A stretch of DNA of 64,000 nt from Oscheius sp. JU75 (Eukaryota > Nematoda > Chromadorea > Rhabditida > Rhabditidae). Within the stretch, counting starts at the first letter, position 1. Each line of letters opens with the position of its first letter. The position numbers were made by a program, and so were the translations under genes. The stretch lies in contig JASJZC010000002.1 of the NCBI GenBank assembly GCA_037178855.1, positions 806,001 to 870,000 of the forward strand, in the 5' to 3' direction. The notes under the pieces are model-generated. The model did no database searches, was not told where the DNA came from, and saw nothing but the letters and a program-made list of their open reading frames with translations. Positions 10,300 through 19,885 of the stretch are shown here, one piece after another.

Positions 10300-13200
10300 C
10301 TACTGCTCCAAGCCCTCAGCTATTCTGATAATTTTGTAGAACCAGAAGGGCTGGAACTCGTGTCCTCCTCCACCGTAGAACTTGCTGTTGAATTCGACCC
10401 TAAACTCTCCAATTACTAGAAAATGAAAGTCCAGTACCAGTGAAGACGAATAGCGTGAAGGAAGGCTGACAATCCTTCCATAAGAATCAGGATACAGATG
10501 GAGAGGAAGGCGAAGACAAACCAGATGAAAAAGATTGCTACCGCGCCACCCCATCCGCCCATTTTAAGAGCGATTCTGAGAAGCATCTGCCAAAGTACTT
10601 CGGAGAGCTGAGCGTGTGCGAGGGACAGAGCCCAGAGACGGAGATAGGAAGCAGTGTGAGAGATACATCCGAGAGCGAACTCGATGGTGTGGATGGCCTG
10701 GTAGACGAGGACGTCACCGAAGTTGAACTGAAAGAAAGAGGTTGATAGTGAATGAGGAAGCGAGAATAGTTGACTGTCTCTCTGTCTGTTTTCTTGTCTT
10801 CCTTCCTGCCTCTGTCTTTGTCTCTCCGTATGTCTGTCTCACTGTTTCTCTGTACCTCTTGGCTATCATCGTCTTCGTCTCCATGTCCCAAATCAACTGG
10901 TAGGCCCTTGTTGTGTCTCCAGCGAATGTAGAACGGCTTGACCAGGAGCATGACCGGGATGGAGATCAGGGCAATCAGAAGAAGGATTAGCTCAATCATG
11001 TCCTAAAGACTAGTTCCCAATACAAACTGGATGCCTCAAACCTGATTGGGGTACCACTGCTGTTGGAAGCACTGATCATACATGCTGTAAGTGTAGGTCG
11101 TGTTGTCGATGGTCACATTGGAGACGATGTTGCTGGTATTGGTGGGGTTAAGGAGGACGAATCCGGGATCTCGAACCTTCTTCATGAACATGTTGATGAG
11201 GCCGATCAGGAGAGACGGGGCACAGTAGGATCCAGGGTAGAGGTAGCTCGTAGTCCCCCACAGAATCTTGGGTTTGACCCAGACCAAGACCCATTTGAGG
11301 ACGATTTGGACACAGAGATAGACGAAAATGCAGCCCAAGAACAGGACCTGGGGGATGAAGACGAAGACGGTGTCGACGATCGAGCGCTTGTGGATGTAGT
11401 TGCAGAGGGAGATCATCAGACCGAAGAACATCTGTCCAACTCCGAGCAGGATGGAGGTTTTCATCTTCATCGGATTGAGGAAGTTGAGCTTGTTGATGGA
11501 GAAGTTCCAGATCGGGTCAACTCCGAAGGGATAGGGTCCGGCGGTGGGGTCGAAGGAGTCTTCGGGTGCATAGGTCAGGTCAGCTTCTTTATTCCCTCCT
11601 TCACTGGACAGGGCAGTCAGATTCATGATCCTTTCCAGCCCGACGTCACTGGAAGAAGATGGTTTGAGATAGACAGAGATATACTCACGTATAACCATTT
11701 GGAACCTGCCATGCAGACCCAAAGATATCAATCGACTTTGAGTAGATGTCATTGTACAGCAGCCCAGTGTAGATGGAGAACAGACTCATCAAGAAGACGA
11801 CATACCGACCACCAAAGAATGTGTTAAAGATTTCATCCTTGATCTTCGCGTCAATGATCTTCTTCTCATAGATGAGGAAAGCCGAAGCCGCTATGAGCAT
11901 GATAATTCCGTGACCGGAATCTCCGAACATGACGGCGAAGAGGAACGGGAACGAGATGATGGTCCACGGGGCCGGATTGACCTCCCTGTAGTTGGCAATA
12001 CCGTAAGCATCGACAATGTTCTGGAAGCCCTGGGTGAACTTGTTCAAGCGGAAGTATGTTGGCGGTGTCCTGTGGGTGTCCATCTCATTCAGGACGGCAT
12101 GAACATGACTTCCAGACTGGTCGACACCCCTCTTCAGAGCGTCTCTGACCAGATGGATGTCGTCCGTGGGGACCCAGCATTCAGCGATCAGACATTTTTG
12201 AGTTACGTCGACGGAGAACATGTTCAGCGTGTGGAAGATGCTCTTGAGCTTGATCAGCTGAATGTTCCACATGGCAATGTTCAGCGCGGCCGCGTTGATG
12301 ATCTTCCCGCGGTAGTCGAGAGTCCGACTGATGACGGCTTTCATGTCCTCGGCCTGTGTGTGGATCTGGTCCAGGAGGAGCTGTCTCTCGGCCTGACTGT
12401 CCGGACAGTTGTAAATGACCGCATGGTAGGCGGAACAAATCTTCTTGACACGGACGCGCAGCTGCTCTCCGGAGAAGAAGAGAATGAAGACGGCCTTGCC
12501 ATTGTTTGGGCCACTTTGCTTCTGAAAGACGAGACCGTAAGGGGACAGAGAGACGAACCATGAAGAAGTCAGTCTGCTCAGTGACGTCCATGGTTCGGAG
12601 AAAGACCTTTCCGCGGCACATTCTCCACATGGTCTTCTCGAACGAGAGCACCTTGTCACGACTGATCACACCAGTCACGAACCTGAAAATGCCGGTCTTT
12701 TGAGCGGGAAAAGTCGGGAAAATAGATCGCTGAAATATCCCCGTTCAGCCCAAACCGCCCGAGCGTTTCAAGCCAAAAGTGTCTATGTAAGACGTTGCGG
12801 CCTGTTTTCGGACCTCCAAAAAGTCACATTTCAGTATTTTCATATTCTGCAAAGTTGTAGCTCATATCAAAATCTACAACTTTGCAGAACATCACATTGC
12901 CTGAAAATGCTTTCTTGGACCCAAGAAGAATTATTTAGTTTTTCGGCTTAGGCGGTCATCGTGTCGCACCCATATTATCTCGCTTCGGTCTATCTCCATA
13001 TATACTGAGCCCTGCGGCCTCAAGCCTTCGGGCTCATTATAATCGTACGGGTGGTACCCTAAAACCCGCGTTTTTCGCAGACCATGATCGTTGTAGAACG
13101 AGTCTAACAAAGTAGCTTCGAGAGTGGTCCAACAAGAATGCTGCTTTTGGGAAAAAAGGACTCTCGACTGGCATTTTTGTCAGGTCAGGCCCTTTTTTCA

Positions 13201-14101
13201 CCGTCTTCAGACACTTTGTAAGCGTTAACTTTAGCGACTCTTTTAGCTATCTAGCCTTCTGAACTATGTATTCTCCCAGCTGGCTACATCAAAGTCTGAG
13301 CCTTCCCTGTCTCTCCCTCTCTGTCTCGCTGTCTCTATCTTACTTCAGTTCCGTATCGTCTCTTCTAGCCTCCTTGTCAAAGTCCGGCTTCAGGCCGATG
13401 GTAAAGGGACCGGCTTCCCCCCTGGCCGCCTCGCTGATGGACATGGCTGCTTCCCTCTTGGTCGGCTGTAAATTCCATAATCAATTTTGGAGGCACTGAC
13501 GCCAGTCTGATAAGCGAGACTGGGACGAGAGACCGACAATTGGTTTTCTCTCTCTCTCTCACTGTCACCTGTACTCACCCCATCAAGGAGATGTTTAACT
13601 CTCTCGAGAACAGCCTTCATTTCCAGAAGTTGCACGTGGTTTTTGGTTAGAACTTTGGTGTTCTGATTGATGGAACGCAGTTCTTCGTCGAGCTTGTCAA
13701 AGTCGGCTTCCAGTTGAAACATATGACGGGGCATTGGAGAGGGAACGTGCTCTCGGATGTCAGGAATTGGGATCTCGTCCTTCTCGACCTCTTCACGAAT
13801 AAAGTCTGAAAGGATACTGTCTCTCTGTGTCTCCCTGTCTCTCTGCCTCTGCCTTTCAAACTCACTGAGTTTTCTCTCCATGTCTTCGCATCTCTTGACC
13901 TCATTGACAAACTTTTTCTGGTACGGATTCAGTTCCTCATTTAGCTGAAACAGTATTGGTCAACAGGCTACGGAGCAGACCCACATCTCTGAATTGAGCC
14001 TTGCCTAGTTCTCCCAGCTCTGCCACACACTGGTAAGCACTGTCGGTCTGCAGGAAGACCTGACAGAGGGACATGATCTCCGAACGGTAGATTGTCCCCA
14101 T
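10300..14101 (-). CDS. V-type H+-ATPase 116 kDa subunit a (V0 domain)
   Basis: Subunit a of the V0 sector provides the proton half-channels of the vacuolar ATPase in organelle or plasma membranes. Ten exons join in frame to about 881 residues, the usual length: 14101-13985, 13944-13866, 13805-13579, 13465-13344, 12682-12559, 12521-11689, 11648-11042, 11002-10856, 10727-10438 and 10399-10300. The start [18 protein letters not shown] and the following [15 protein letters not shown] are typical of the family. The cytosolic half has [10 protein letters not shown] and [15 protein letters not shown], then [19 protein letters not shown]; the membrane half has [15 protein letters not shown] and [19 protein letters not shown], which holds the essential channel arginine, and ends with the [14 protein letters not shown] region. 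Nothing appears broken. A splice acceptor about 30 bases before the ATG could be a trans-splice site. The paralogue (the several nematode vha/unc-32 genes) cannot be told. Large antisense ORFs over exons 6 and 7 are shadows. Confidence 0.95.
12689..13340. other. Long intron of the V-ATPase gene with hairpin repeat
   Basis: The fourth intron, about 660 bases, is much longer than its neighbours. It holds a good copy of the dispersed palindrome (12841-12893), a reverse copy of the GGGTGCGACAC word near 12962-12973 that also accompanies the palindrome at 49.04 kb, and a small inverted repeat TGAGCCC...GGGCTCA near 13005-13036. Confidence 0.6.
12841..12893. repeat. Dispersed palindrome, copy B
   Basis: ATTCTGCAAAGTTGTAG, a short loop, then CTACAACTTTGCAGAACAT: a near-perfect hairpin in a V-ATPase intron. 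Confidence 0.85.
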
Positions 14102-14400
14102 TTTGGAGAAAGATGGGTGGATCTAATTACTGAAAATGGGATTTTTTTTTTTTTGAAAAACATGGGAAACAGCAAGAATAGGGCTGAGAGAGTACAGAAT
14201 GATGAAAAGGAGTGTGCAGGCTCCTTATCACAAAGACAGGATGTTACAGCTGCCGCTCCGAAGCTGATAATCTCGTAGTTTGGAAGTGGAAGAGACGAAT
14301 AGTTGGTTTTGGGTCCCACGGAGACAGAAGAGGTGGGAATGAATCAAAACAACGGAATCTTATCAATGAGTAGGATCAAAAACTTCATGACTACCTACTT

Positions 14401-14716
14401 TCAATCGGGCTTCTTAGTCGTGGGCGGGTAGGAGTAGGACTGGTAATAGCGGACTTCAAGCGGCTTCTTCTCCTTGATCGGCTCCTCGGAAGCAGGCTTC
14501 TCGACGAACGGTCCCCAGAAGGCTCGTCTCTTCTCGTCTGTCTTGCAGCGGAACATCATCTTCAGCTGTTCCCACTGAAAGACAATGAGGTAGGTGAACA
14601 GACAGAGAGACAGAGGGATAACATAAGCCTACCGGAGTAGCAAAGCAGTTGAAGGTGAGGTAGTTGAAGGGTAGCTTCTCCTTTTTGACAGCCTTCTTCG
14701 CTATGGGGCCCGTCAT
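14401..14716 (-). CDS. Conserved-looking 85-residue basic protein
   Basis: Two exons, 14716-14633 (84 nt) and 14574-14401 (174 nt), join in phase 0 across a 58-nt intron with GTAGG donor and TTTCAG acceptor. The product begins MTGPIAKKAVKKEKLPFNYL, contains a small hydrophobic stretch with a cysteine (TFNCFATP), then WEQLKMMFRCK and KRRAFWGPFVEKP, and ends in a proline/tyrosine-rich tail. The lysine-rich start and small size would suit a mitochondrial inner-membrane accessory protein, but I do not recognise the family and do not assign a function. A splice-acceptor-like AAACAG directly precedes the ATG. It is divergent from the gene starting at 14771 and lies upstream of, and co-oriented with, the V-ATPase gene. 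Confidence 0.65.
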
Positions 14717-14770
14717 CTGTTTAGTTGGGAACGACAGACGGAGGTTACTCCGCAACCAAAGTCACACTAA
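14717..14770. promoter_or_regulatory. 54-bp divergent intergenic region
   Basis: The start codons of the minus-strand 85-residue gene (14716) and the plus-strand gene at 14771 are separated by only 54 bases, which must contain both 5' ends. No TATA box is visible. Confidence 0.5.
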
Positions 14771-15577
14771 ATGGATCGCCGAAAGCTCTCCCTTACTCTT
14801 TCAGAAGACGACTTACGAAAGAACAACAATAGTCAGAACAGTAAGAAACTTTTATTGCAAACTGTAATTAGCATTCCAGACAGTAGAAGGCAATCTCCTG
14901 TCTCCAGAGAGCTGCGGGAATCCTCCGAAGAGAGACTGAGAGCCAGAATCAGAGAGTTGTTGGCTGAAGAAAGGAACAGAGAGTACACCCCTCCTCCTCG
15001 ACCGGTTGCTCCCATCCCGATCGTAGTCAGACGAACTCCAGAAGTCTATCCAATTGTTAGGAGTCTTGTTCCTGCTCTTCCGTTGCCGGCTGGAAGAGAC
15101 CAGGTGACTTTTTTTTAGTCTCTGTCACTCTCAGTCTCTCTCTCTCTCTGTCACTATGTCTCTTTACCTTCCTGTTTCTTTGTCTCTCTGTTTCTTTATC
15201 ACTGTCTGTCTCTGTCTCTCGTTCTCTCTGTTTCTCGACTCTCTGTGTACCCAGAGTCTTCCAGACTTCTAACAGCCCCTATCGCCGTGTCAGCAACCGT
15301 CAATACTTTCACTGGGACAATAATGATACCATGAAGTCAACTTCCTGTAAACCTGAAGCTGTTCATCACAGAGAACGGTCTGTTTCCTCTTCGTGCCAAA
15401 ACGTATTGGCTCAGATGGGACGATCCTATAATCCATTCCAAGGACAACTGTGAGATGTGCTCCATGGCAAAGAAGGCGTTCGAGCAGGAGCAGGATGCGA
15501 AGCAGAAGAAAAAGAAGGGTAGTGTCAGTAGACACTGTGAAGATCTTCGAGCCTTTCAAGAAGAATCCAATCAATAA
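14771..15577 (+). CDS. Unrecognised charged protein, first gene of a probable operon
   Basis: Start codon in MDRRKLSLTLSEDDLRKNNN. Exon 1 is 14771-14840, followed by a 39-nt intron (14841-14879) that contains no in-frame stop, so its retention would just add 13 residues. Exon 2 (14880-15103) carries a Glu/Arg-rich helix (SEERLRARIRELLAEERN) and a proline-rich segment. A TCTCTGTC-rich intron follows. The 3' part is ambiguous: one frame from 15265 stops at 15453, whereas another frame, reading LRWDDPIIHSKDNCEMCSMA and a lysine-rich tail, stops at 15577 inside the AATAAA signal. A further 73-nt intron (GTCAGC to CTGAAG) would join exon 3 to the second frame in phase. I do not recognise the family. 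The cysteines CEMC could bind metal but that is speculation. Confidence 0.6.
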
Positions 15578-15578
15578 A
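15573..15578 (+). terminator. Poly(A) signal AATAAA
   Basis: AATAAA overlapping the TAA stop of the preceding gene's second candidate frame. A splice acceptor and the ATG of the next gene follow within 75 bases, as expected between cistrons of a trans-spliced operon. Confidence 0.6.
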
Positions 15579-15645
15579 AATCTTTCTCGTTCTTTCGGAT
15601 CCAGCGCGCGTAACCATGACTACCGGCGGGTAGTCTTACAGCCAG

Positions 15646-17943
15646 ATGTACTCTTCCTCTAGGACTGCAGCTACCGGTAAGAGCCAGCTGTCCCAGTCGG
15701 CTTTGGTAAGAAAATCTCGTGAATCCAAAACAGAGGCGTAGAGTTACCTTCAAGGACTAGAGCAGTCGACAAAGAAACTAAGATCCGGGATCAATGAGAA
15801 GCCAAAGTGAGTCGAGTGTCTCTCTATCTCTCTCACTACTTCCCTTCAGACCGCCGGCTAGTCTTTCCTCAAGGAGAGGGTCGCTTTCCTCCATGATTTC
15901 TCAGTTGAGGAGTGGGAAAAGTGTGGACTCTGAAGAGGAGGAAGATGTCTTCAAGTGAGCATAAGACTGCGTCTCTGTGTCTCGCTGTTTCTGTCTCTCC
16001 GTATTTCTGTCTCTCTGGTCTCTCTGTCCCTCCGTCTCTCCGTCTCGCTCCCTCTTTCTCTGTCTCTCTCTCTCTGTTTTTCTGTCTTTCCATCTTTCTA
16101 TCTCTCTTATCAGTCTCTTTCAGTGAATCCTTCGGCAAGCTCTCGTCTATCCTGGACGAGTCCAGCGACTCTTCCGGTCGAGAAAAAGTGTTGCTTGACC
16201 TGAACTTGGATCCGATAGTCACAAAGCCTAGTCCAATCCGTGCTCTTCCCGGGCTGGCCCAAGTTGGAAGAAGCTCTATCTCTGAACTGAGGGAGCTTCG
16301 CAACTCTATCGATCAGTCTCTTCAGCAGCCAATCCAACAGAACTTAAAGGGAGTCACTGTTCTAATGACAATGACACTTAGTTCAGAAGGATTCTGCTCG
16401 TGGCTCTTCGAAGACTGCTGTCAGGAGAAGTCTCTTCAAGAAGCAAGAGAGCGATGAGCTGTCAGAGGTTGAGGAGGAGGTCGAGACAGACAAGGTGAGA
16501 GTGAGAGAAAGGGAGACAGAGAGACAGAGAGTGCGGTTCGTTTCCAGGACAGTTCAAAAAAGACAGTTCCGAAGAAGAGCCCATTCAAGAACGTTGTTGC
16601 AAGCGGCAGTTCTGATGCTGAGTCGATTGACTTCGAAGTGAGTTAGACTCGTGTCCGCTAGTCTGTAACTATTCAGGTTGTCACAGAACCGGTCGAGCGG
16701 TTGAGAGGAAGGAAGGTGTCATTCAGGACTCCTACTGCATCAGAGAGCTCGTCCTCTGTCTCTGAGAGTGACAGTTCCAGATCAGCCTCTATTTCTTCCG
16801 AATCTTCCAGCTCGACTACCAAGTGAGAAAGAAAGGACAACGAGACAGAGTAACTATGAATCTTTCAGAGCCTCGTCCCGCTCCTCCTCCAGTTCTTCCA
16901 ATTCCTCGACAGTAAAGAATGTTTCCAGTGACCAAGAAGATGCCTCAACCTACGAGGACGACTTCGAAGAACAAGAAGATTCCAAGAGGCCGTCACCCCA
17001 AGTCACACTTCAGTCCAGAAGACCCAGTCGATTCACGGTAGAGCCTGTAGAAGATGCCCTGTCTCCTAAGAGGACTAGAGGGGAGAGTCAGGTCCTAACC
17101 ACTATCTATAAGTCGCTGGAAACTGGCCTGCCTAGATCACTGGACGCAATGGTCGAGAGACAGGGTGTGATTGAAACTCCGAGCCGACCAGAGGAGTCTA
17201 CGGTAGAGAGACAGTCTGGATACCCATACTCTTCAGAGACAAGAGTCAAACTGGAGGAGAGAGAGCCATCGGGAAGAGCAGTCTCTGTGATGGAACAATC
17301 TGAACAAGCAGTTCCTGTAGCTCAGAAGAACTCGACTCTCAGGTCAACTACTGAGAGTACAGGGGTAGAGCAATCAGCTACTCTTCCAGTTCAGAGAGAC
17401 ACGACTCTCTCGTCGAATACTGAGAGAACAGAGACCGAACCAGCAGTTCACCCAGTCCGAAACCGGACAGGGACTGGACCACCAATAACTCTGTCAGAAC
17501 CTCTAGTCCCATCCAACTGGAATACAAAGAAGACAGAGACAAGACCACCAGTACTGTCTCTCTCTCAGACGAGTCTCTCTCTAGAAGACCGTTTCCATGA
17601 CCTGATGAGAGACTACCTGTCCAAGAATCAGGTTTTTCTCCAGCCTCAGAACTCTTCCGGTAGTCAAGGAGTAAGAACTGACAAGTGTCAAGATTCTGGC
17701 ACCCAGACTGATCTTCCAAACACAATCACTCCTATCCAAGACGTCTTAGTCTCTGACGGAGTGCAAGAAACCCTCAGGACTGTGATTGAGACTCATGTTC
17801 GCATGGTCGAGGACATGAATCGCCTCGAATGGAACACCCTGAAGAACTGGCAACAGGAGTTGACTCTTCTTAAAGAGCATTGTGATAGTCCCTCAATGGA
17901 CAGTTTGAGCAGACTGATTGAGGACAGAGTGAGACGAAAATAA
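15646..17943 (+). CDS. Large Ser/Glu-rich disordered protein with LC8-type motif
   Basis: Starts MYSSSRTAATG just after the acceptor-like TCTTACAG. Many short exons join in phase: 15646-15676, 15755-15806, about 15850-15956, 16124-16355, 16395-16496, 16551-16638, 16678-16831 and 16870-17943. The product, roughly 550-600 residues, is low complexity: Ser/Arg and Ser/Glu runs, acidic clusters (EEEEDVF, EDDFEEQED) and basic KKSPFK-like patches. The C-terminal exon contains repeated short Glu/Thr/Arg segments, then DSGTQTDL, a good match to the TQT motif bound by dynein light chain LC8, and a final amphipathic helix with METHVR-like and EWNTLKNWQQEL sequence. No enzymatic domain is seen. A scaffold, perhaps cytoskeletal or centrosomal, is a guess from the LC8 motif only. 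It follows the gene at 14771 in a probable operon. Confidence 0.7.
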
Positions 17944-18366
17944 AAAAGTTTTGTCATCATTCATTTGCTTCAAATGTGTCATGACGGGGGAAAATTGGTC
18001 TACCGCACCAGTGATCACAAGTGTGTGTCTTTTTCTCTTGTTTCAATGTCATGTTTACTTTGGCTACCGACTGGAGGGAATACTTCCTGGGATGGGATAA
18101 AGAGTCAAGAAAAAATAAATAGTCTCTCTGTTTCCCCCTTATCTTTCCGTCTCGAGCTATTTCTAGCCCCAGACATCAGGGTGACATAATTTTGCAAGAA
18201 ATCACACGCGAAACACACAGACTTCTGTTGTTCGTGTGCTTTTGCTGACAATTCGCGGGCCACTGAACTCTGGCCGTGATCGATTTTCACTCTGATTTAG
18301 CGCCGGGCCCCGCCTCCTGCGTATAAATATAACATAGGCGAGTGCCGACTCTTCATTCGCATAATC
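17944..18366. promoter_or_regulatory. GST upstream region with TATA box
   Basis: Intergenic sequence between the Ser-rich gene and the GST. TATAAATA at 18322-18329 lies about 38 bases before the ATG, implying a very short 5' untranslated leader and a dedicated promoter. AATAAA near 18113-18118 may end the preceding gene. Confidence 0.65.
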
Positions 18367-19181
18367 ATGCCCGAGTACAAGCTCTACTATTTCAACGGTC
18401 GCGGTCTGGGAGAGGTTACCCGTCAGTTATTCGCCATCTCCAACACTCCCTTCGAGGATGTTCGTGTCGATCACGACAAATGGCTCAATGACAAGACTCT
18501 TCAAGAGAGTGAGTATTACTGTTTCTCACTCTGTTTCTGACTATCTCTCTGTCTCTTGGTCCCTGTCGGTCTCTCTGTCTCTCCGTCTCTCAGTCTCTCT
18601 GCCTCTTGGTCTTTCGTTCTCTCTATCTCACAGTACTGTTTCCAGAAATGCCGTTCGGTCAAATGCCCGTCCTCGAAGTTGACGGTCAGCTGATTCCCCA
18701 GTCCATTGCCGTCGCCCGCTATGTGGCCCGCAAGACCGGTCATGCTGGAAAGTGTCCCTACGAGGAGGCCATTGTTGACGCCCTGGCCGATCAGTACAAG
18801 GACTACTACGTAGAGATTCGTCCCTACTACTATGCCTCCATGGGATTCCCCCCTACTGAACCGGAGAAGGTCGAGCAGCTGAAAAAGGACGTCTTGATCC
18901 CTGCCAGAAATAAGTACTTTAAGTATATCACTGCTTTCCTTCAAAAGAGCTCTTCTGGTAAGCATCCTTCTAATGTCTCGACAATAAGACTTTCAGGCTT
19001 CTTGGCTGGAAACGATCTCACTTTCGCTGATCTCATCCTGGCTGAGCACGTCTCTACACTCAAGAACAAAGTTCCCGAGTACACTGAGGGCTTCCCTGAG
19101 ATTGAGAAACATCTCCAGAAAATTCACAACATTCCTGAGCTGAAAAAGTGGCTCGCTTCCCGTCCTGAGACACCTTTCTAA
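18367..19181 (+). CDS. Glutathione S-transferase (nematode/sigma-like)
   Basis: Conjugates glutathione to electrophiles in the cytosol, a detoxification and stress-response role. Three exons, 18367-18508, 18646-18957 and 18997-19181, join to 212 residues, the normal length. The N-terminal thioredoxin fold starts MPEYKLYYFNGRGLGE, with the catalytic tyrosine in YYFNGRG, then MPFGQMPVLEVDG with the cis-proline, and QSIAVARYVARK, the glutathione-contacting Ser region. The helical C-terminal domain has FLAGNDLTFADLILAEH, the conserved N-capping box, and ends WLASRPETPF. This matches the large nematode-expanded sigma/nu class. The first intron is filled with TCTCTGTC-type sequence; the second is 39 nt. 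TATA box upstream and AATAAA directly after the stop. Confidence 0.95.
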
Positions 19182-19184
19182 GTC

Positions 19185-19190
19185 AATAAA
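19185..19190 (+). terminator. Poly(A) signal AATAAA of the GST gene
   Basis: AATAAA begins four bases after the TAA stop codon (19179-19181). Confidence 0.8.
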
Positions 19191-19885
19191 GCTTTAATCC
19201 TTTTGAACAAAGAAGGAAGTGAGACAGGAAGACGTAGAGTCGGAGTTCTGAGAGACAGAGGGACAGAGGCCCTTGTTTCGGTAGTGCCATCTTAGTTTTC
19301 CTATCAGCTCTGAAAAGCTATACCCAAGAGTTCCTAGTTTCGAAGTTTGACAAAAAGTTTATACTGGTAATTAAATCTAGCACGTTCTTGGCAAGTCAAC
19401 CTAAACCCAAACCCTTCCACAATTCCAGTCTCCACGATGTCGACGAGGAGGAGGACATGGCGACGACGGACGTGGACAAGTTCGAGATGGCTCCGACGAC
19501 GGAACACACGGTGAACATTTCGACAACGAATCGGCGCAAATTCGCGAAGACTCTCAATCATATCATTATGTCTCTCAATCATATCATTATGTCTGTGTTG
19601 TGAACTTCTCCACGACTTCGGGGGTGGTATCGCTCTTAGAGCGGAAGGAGTCCTCCCGATGAGATTTTTCGCTTCTACGATTTGTGCGCTAAAAATTGAC
19701 AACTTTTAACACTTTTTATGGTTAAAAATGCGAATAAGCATTATGTTCGCAATTGCGTATCGTAAAATTTCTCGTGCACAGCCATTCTTATCAGCAGCAG
19801 CCAATTTCTCTCTCCTTTGCCCTAACTTTTCTCACAATTCCCCAAGTTTTTCAGTTCCCAAAAGTCTAAAATGTATATTTAGACG
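19191..19885. other. Intergenic region with a 21-bp tandem duplication
   Basis: No gene supported. A direct duplication of CTCTCAATCATATCATTATGT occurs at about 19551-19592. A minus-strand open frame of 122 codons covers it but has no motif or splice support. A pyrimidine-rich TTTTTCAG near 19845-19853 could be a trans-splice acceptor for the TOE1 gene. Confidence 0.5.

Noticed and set aside
11063..12563. Long plus-strand frames of 254 and 217 codons
   Set aside because: They lie antisense to well-conserved V-ATPase exons and have acidic, motif-free translations; open only because of codon bias on the true strand.
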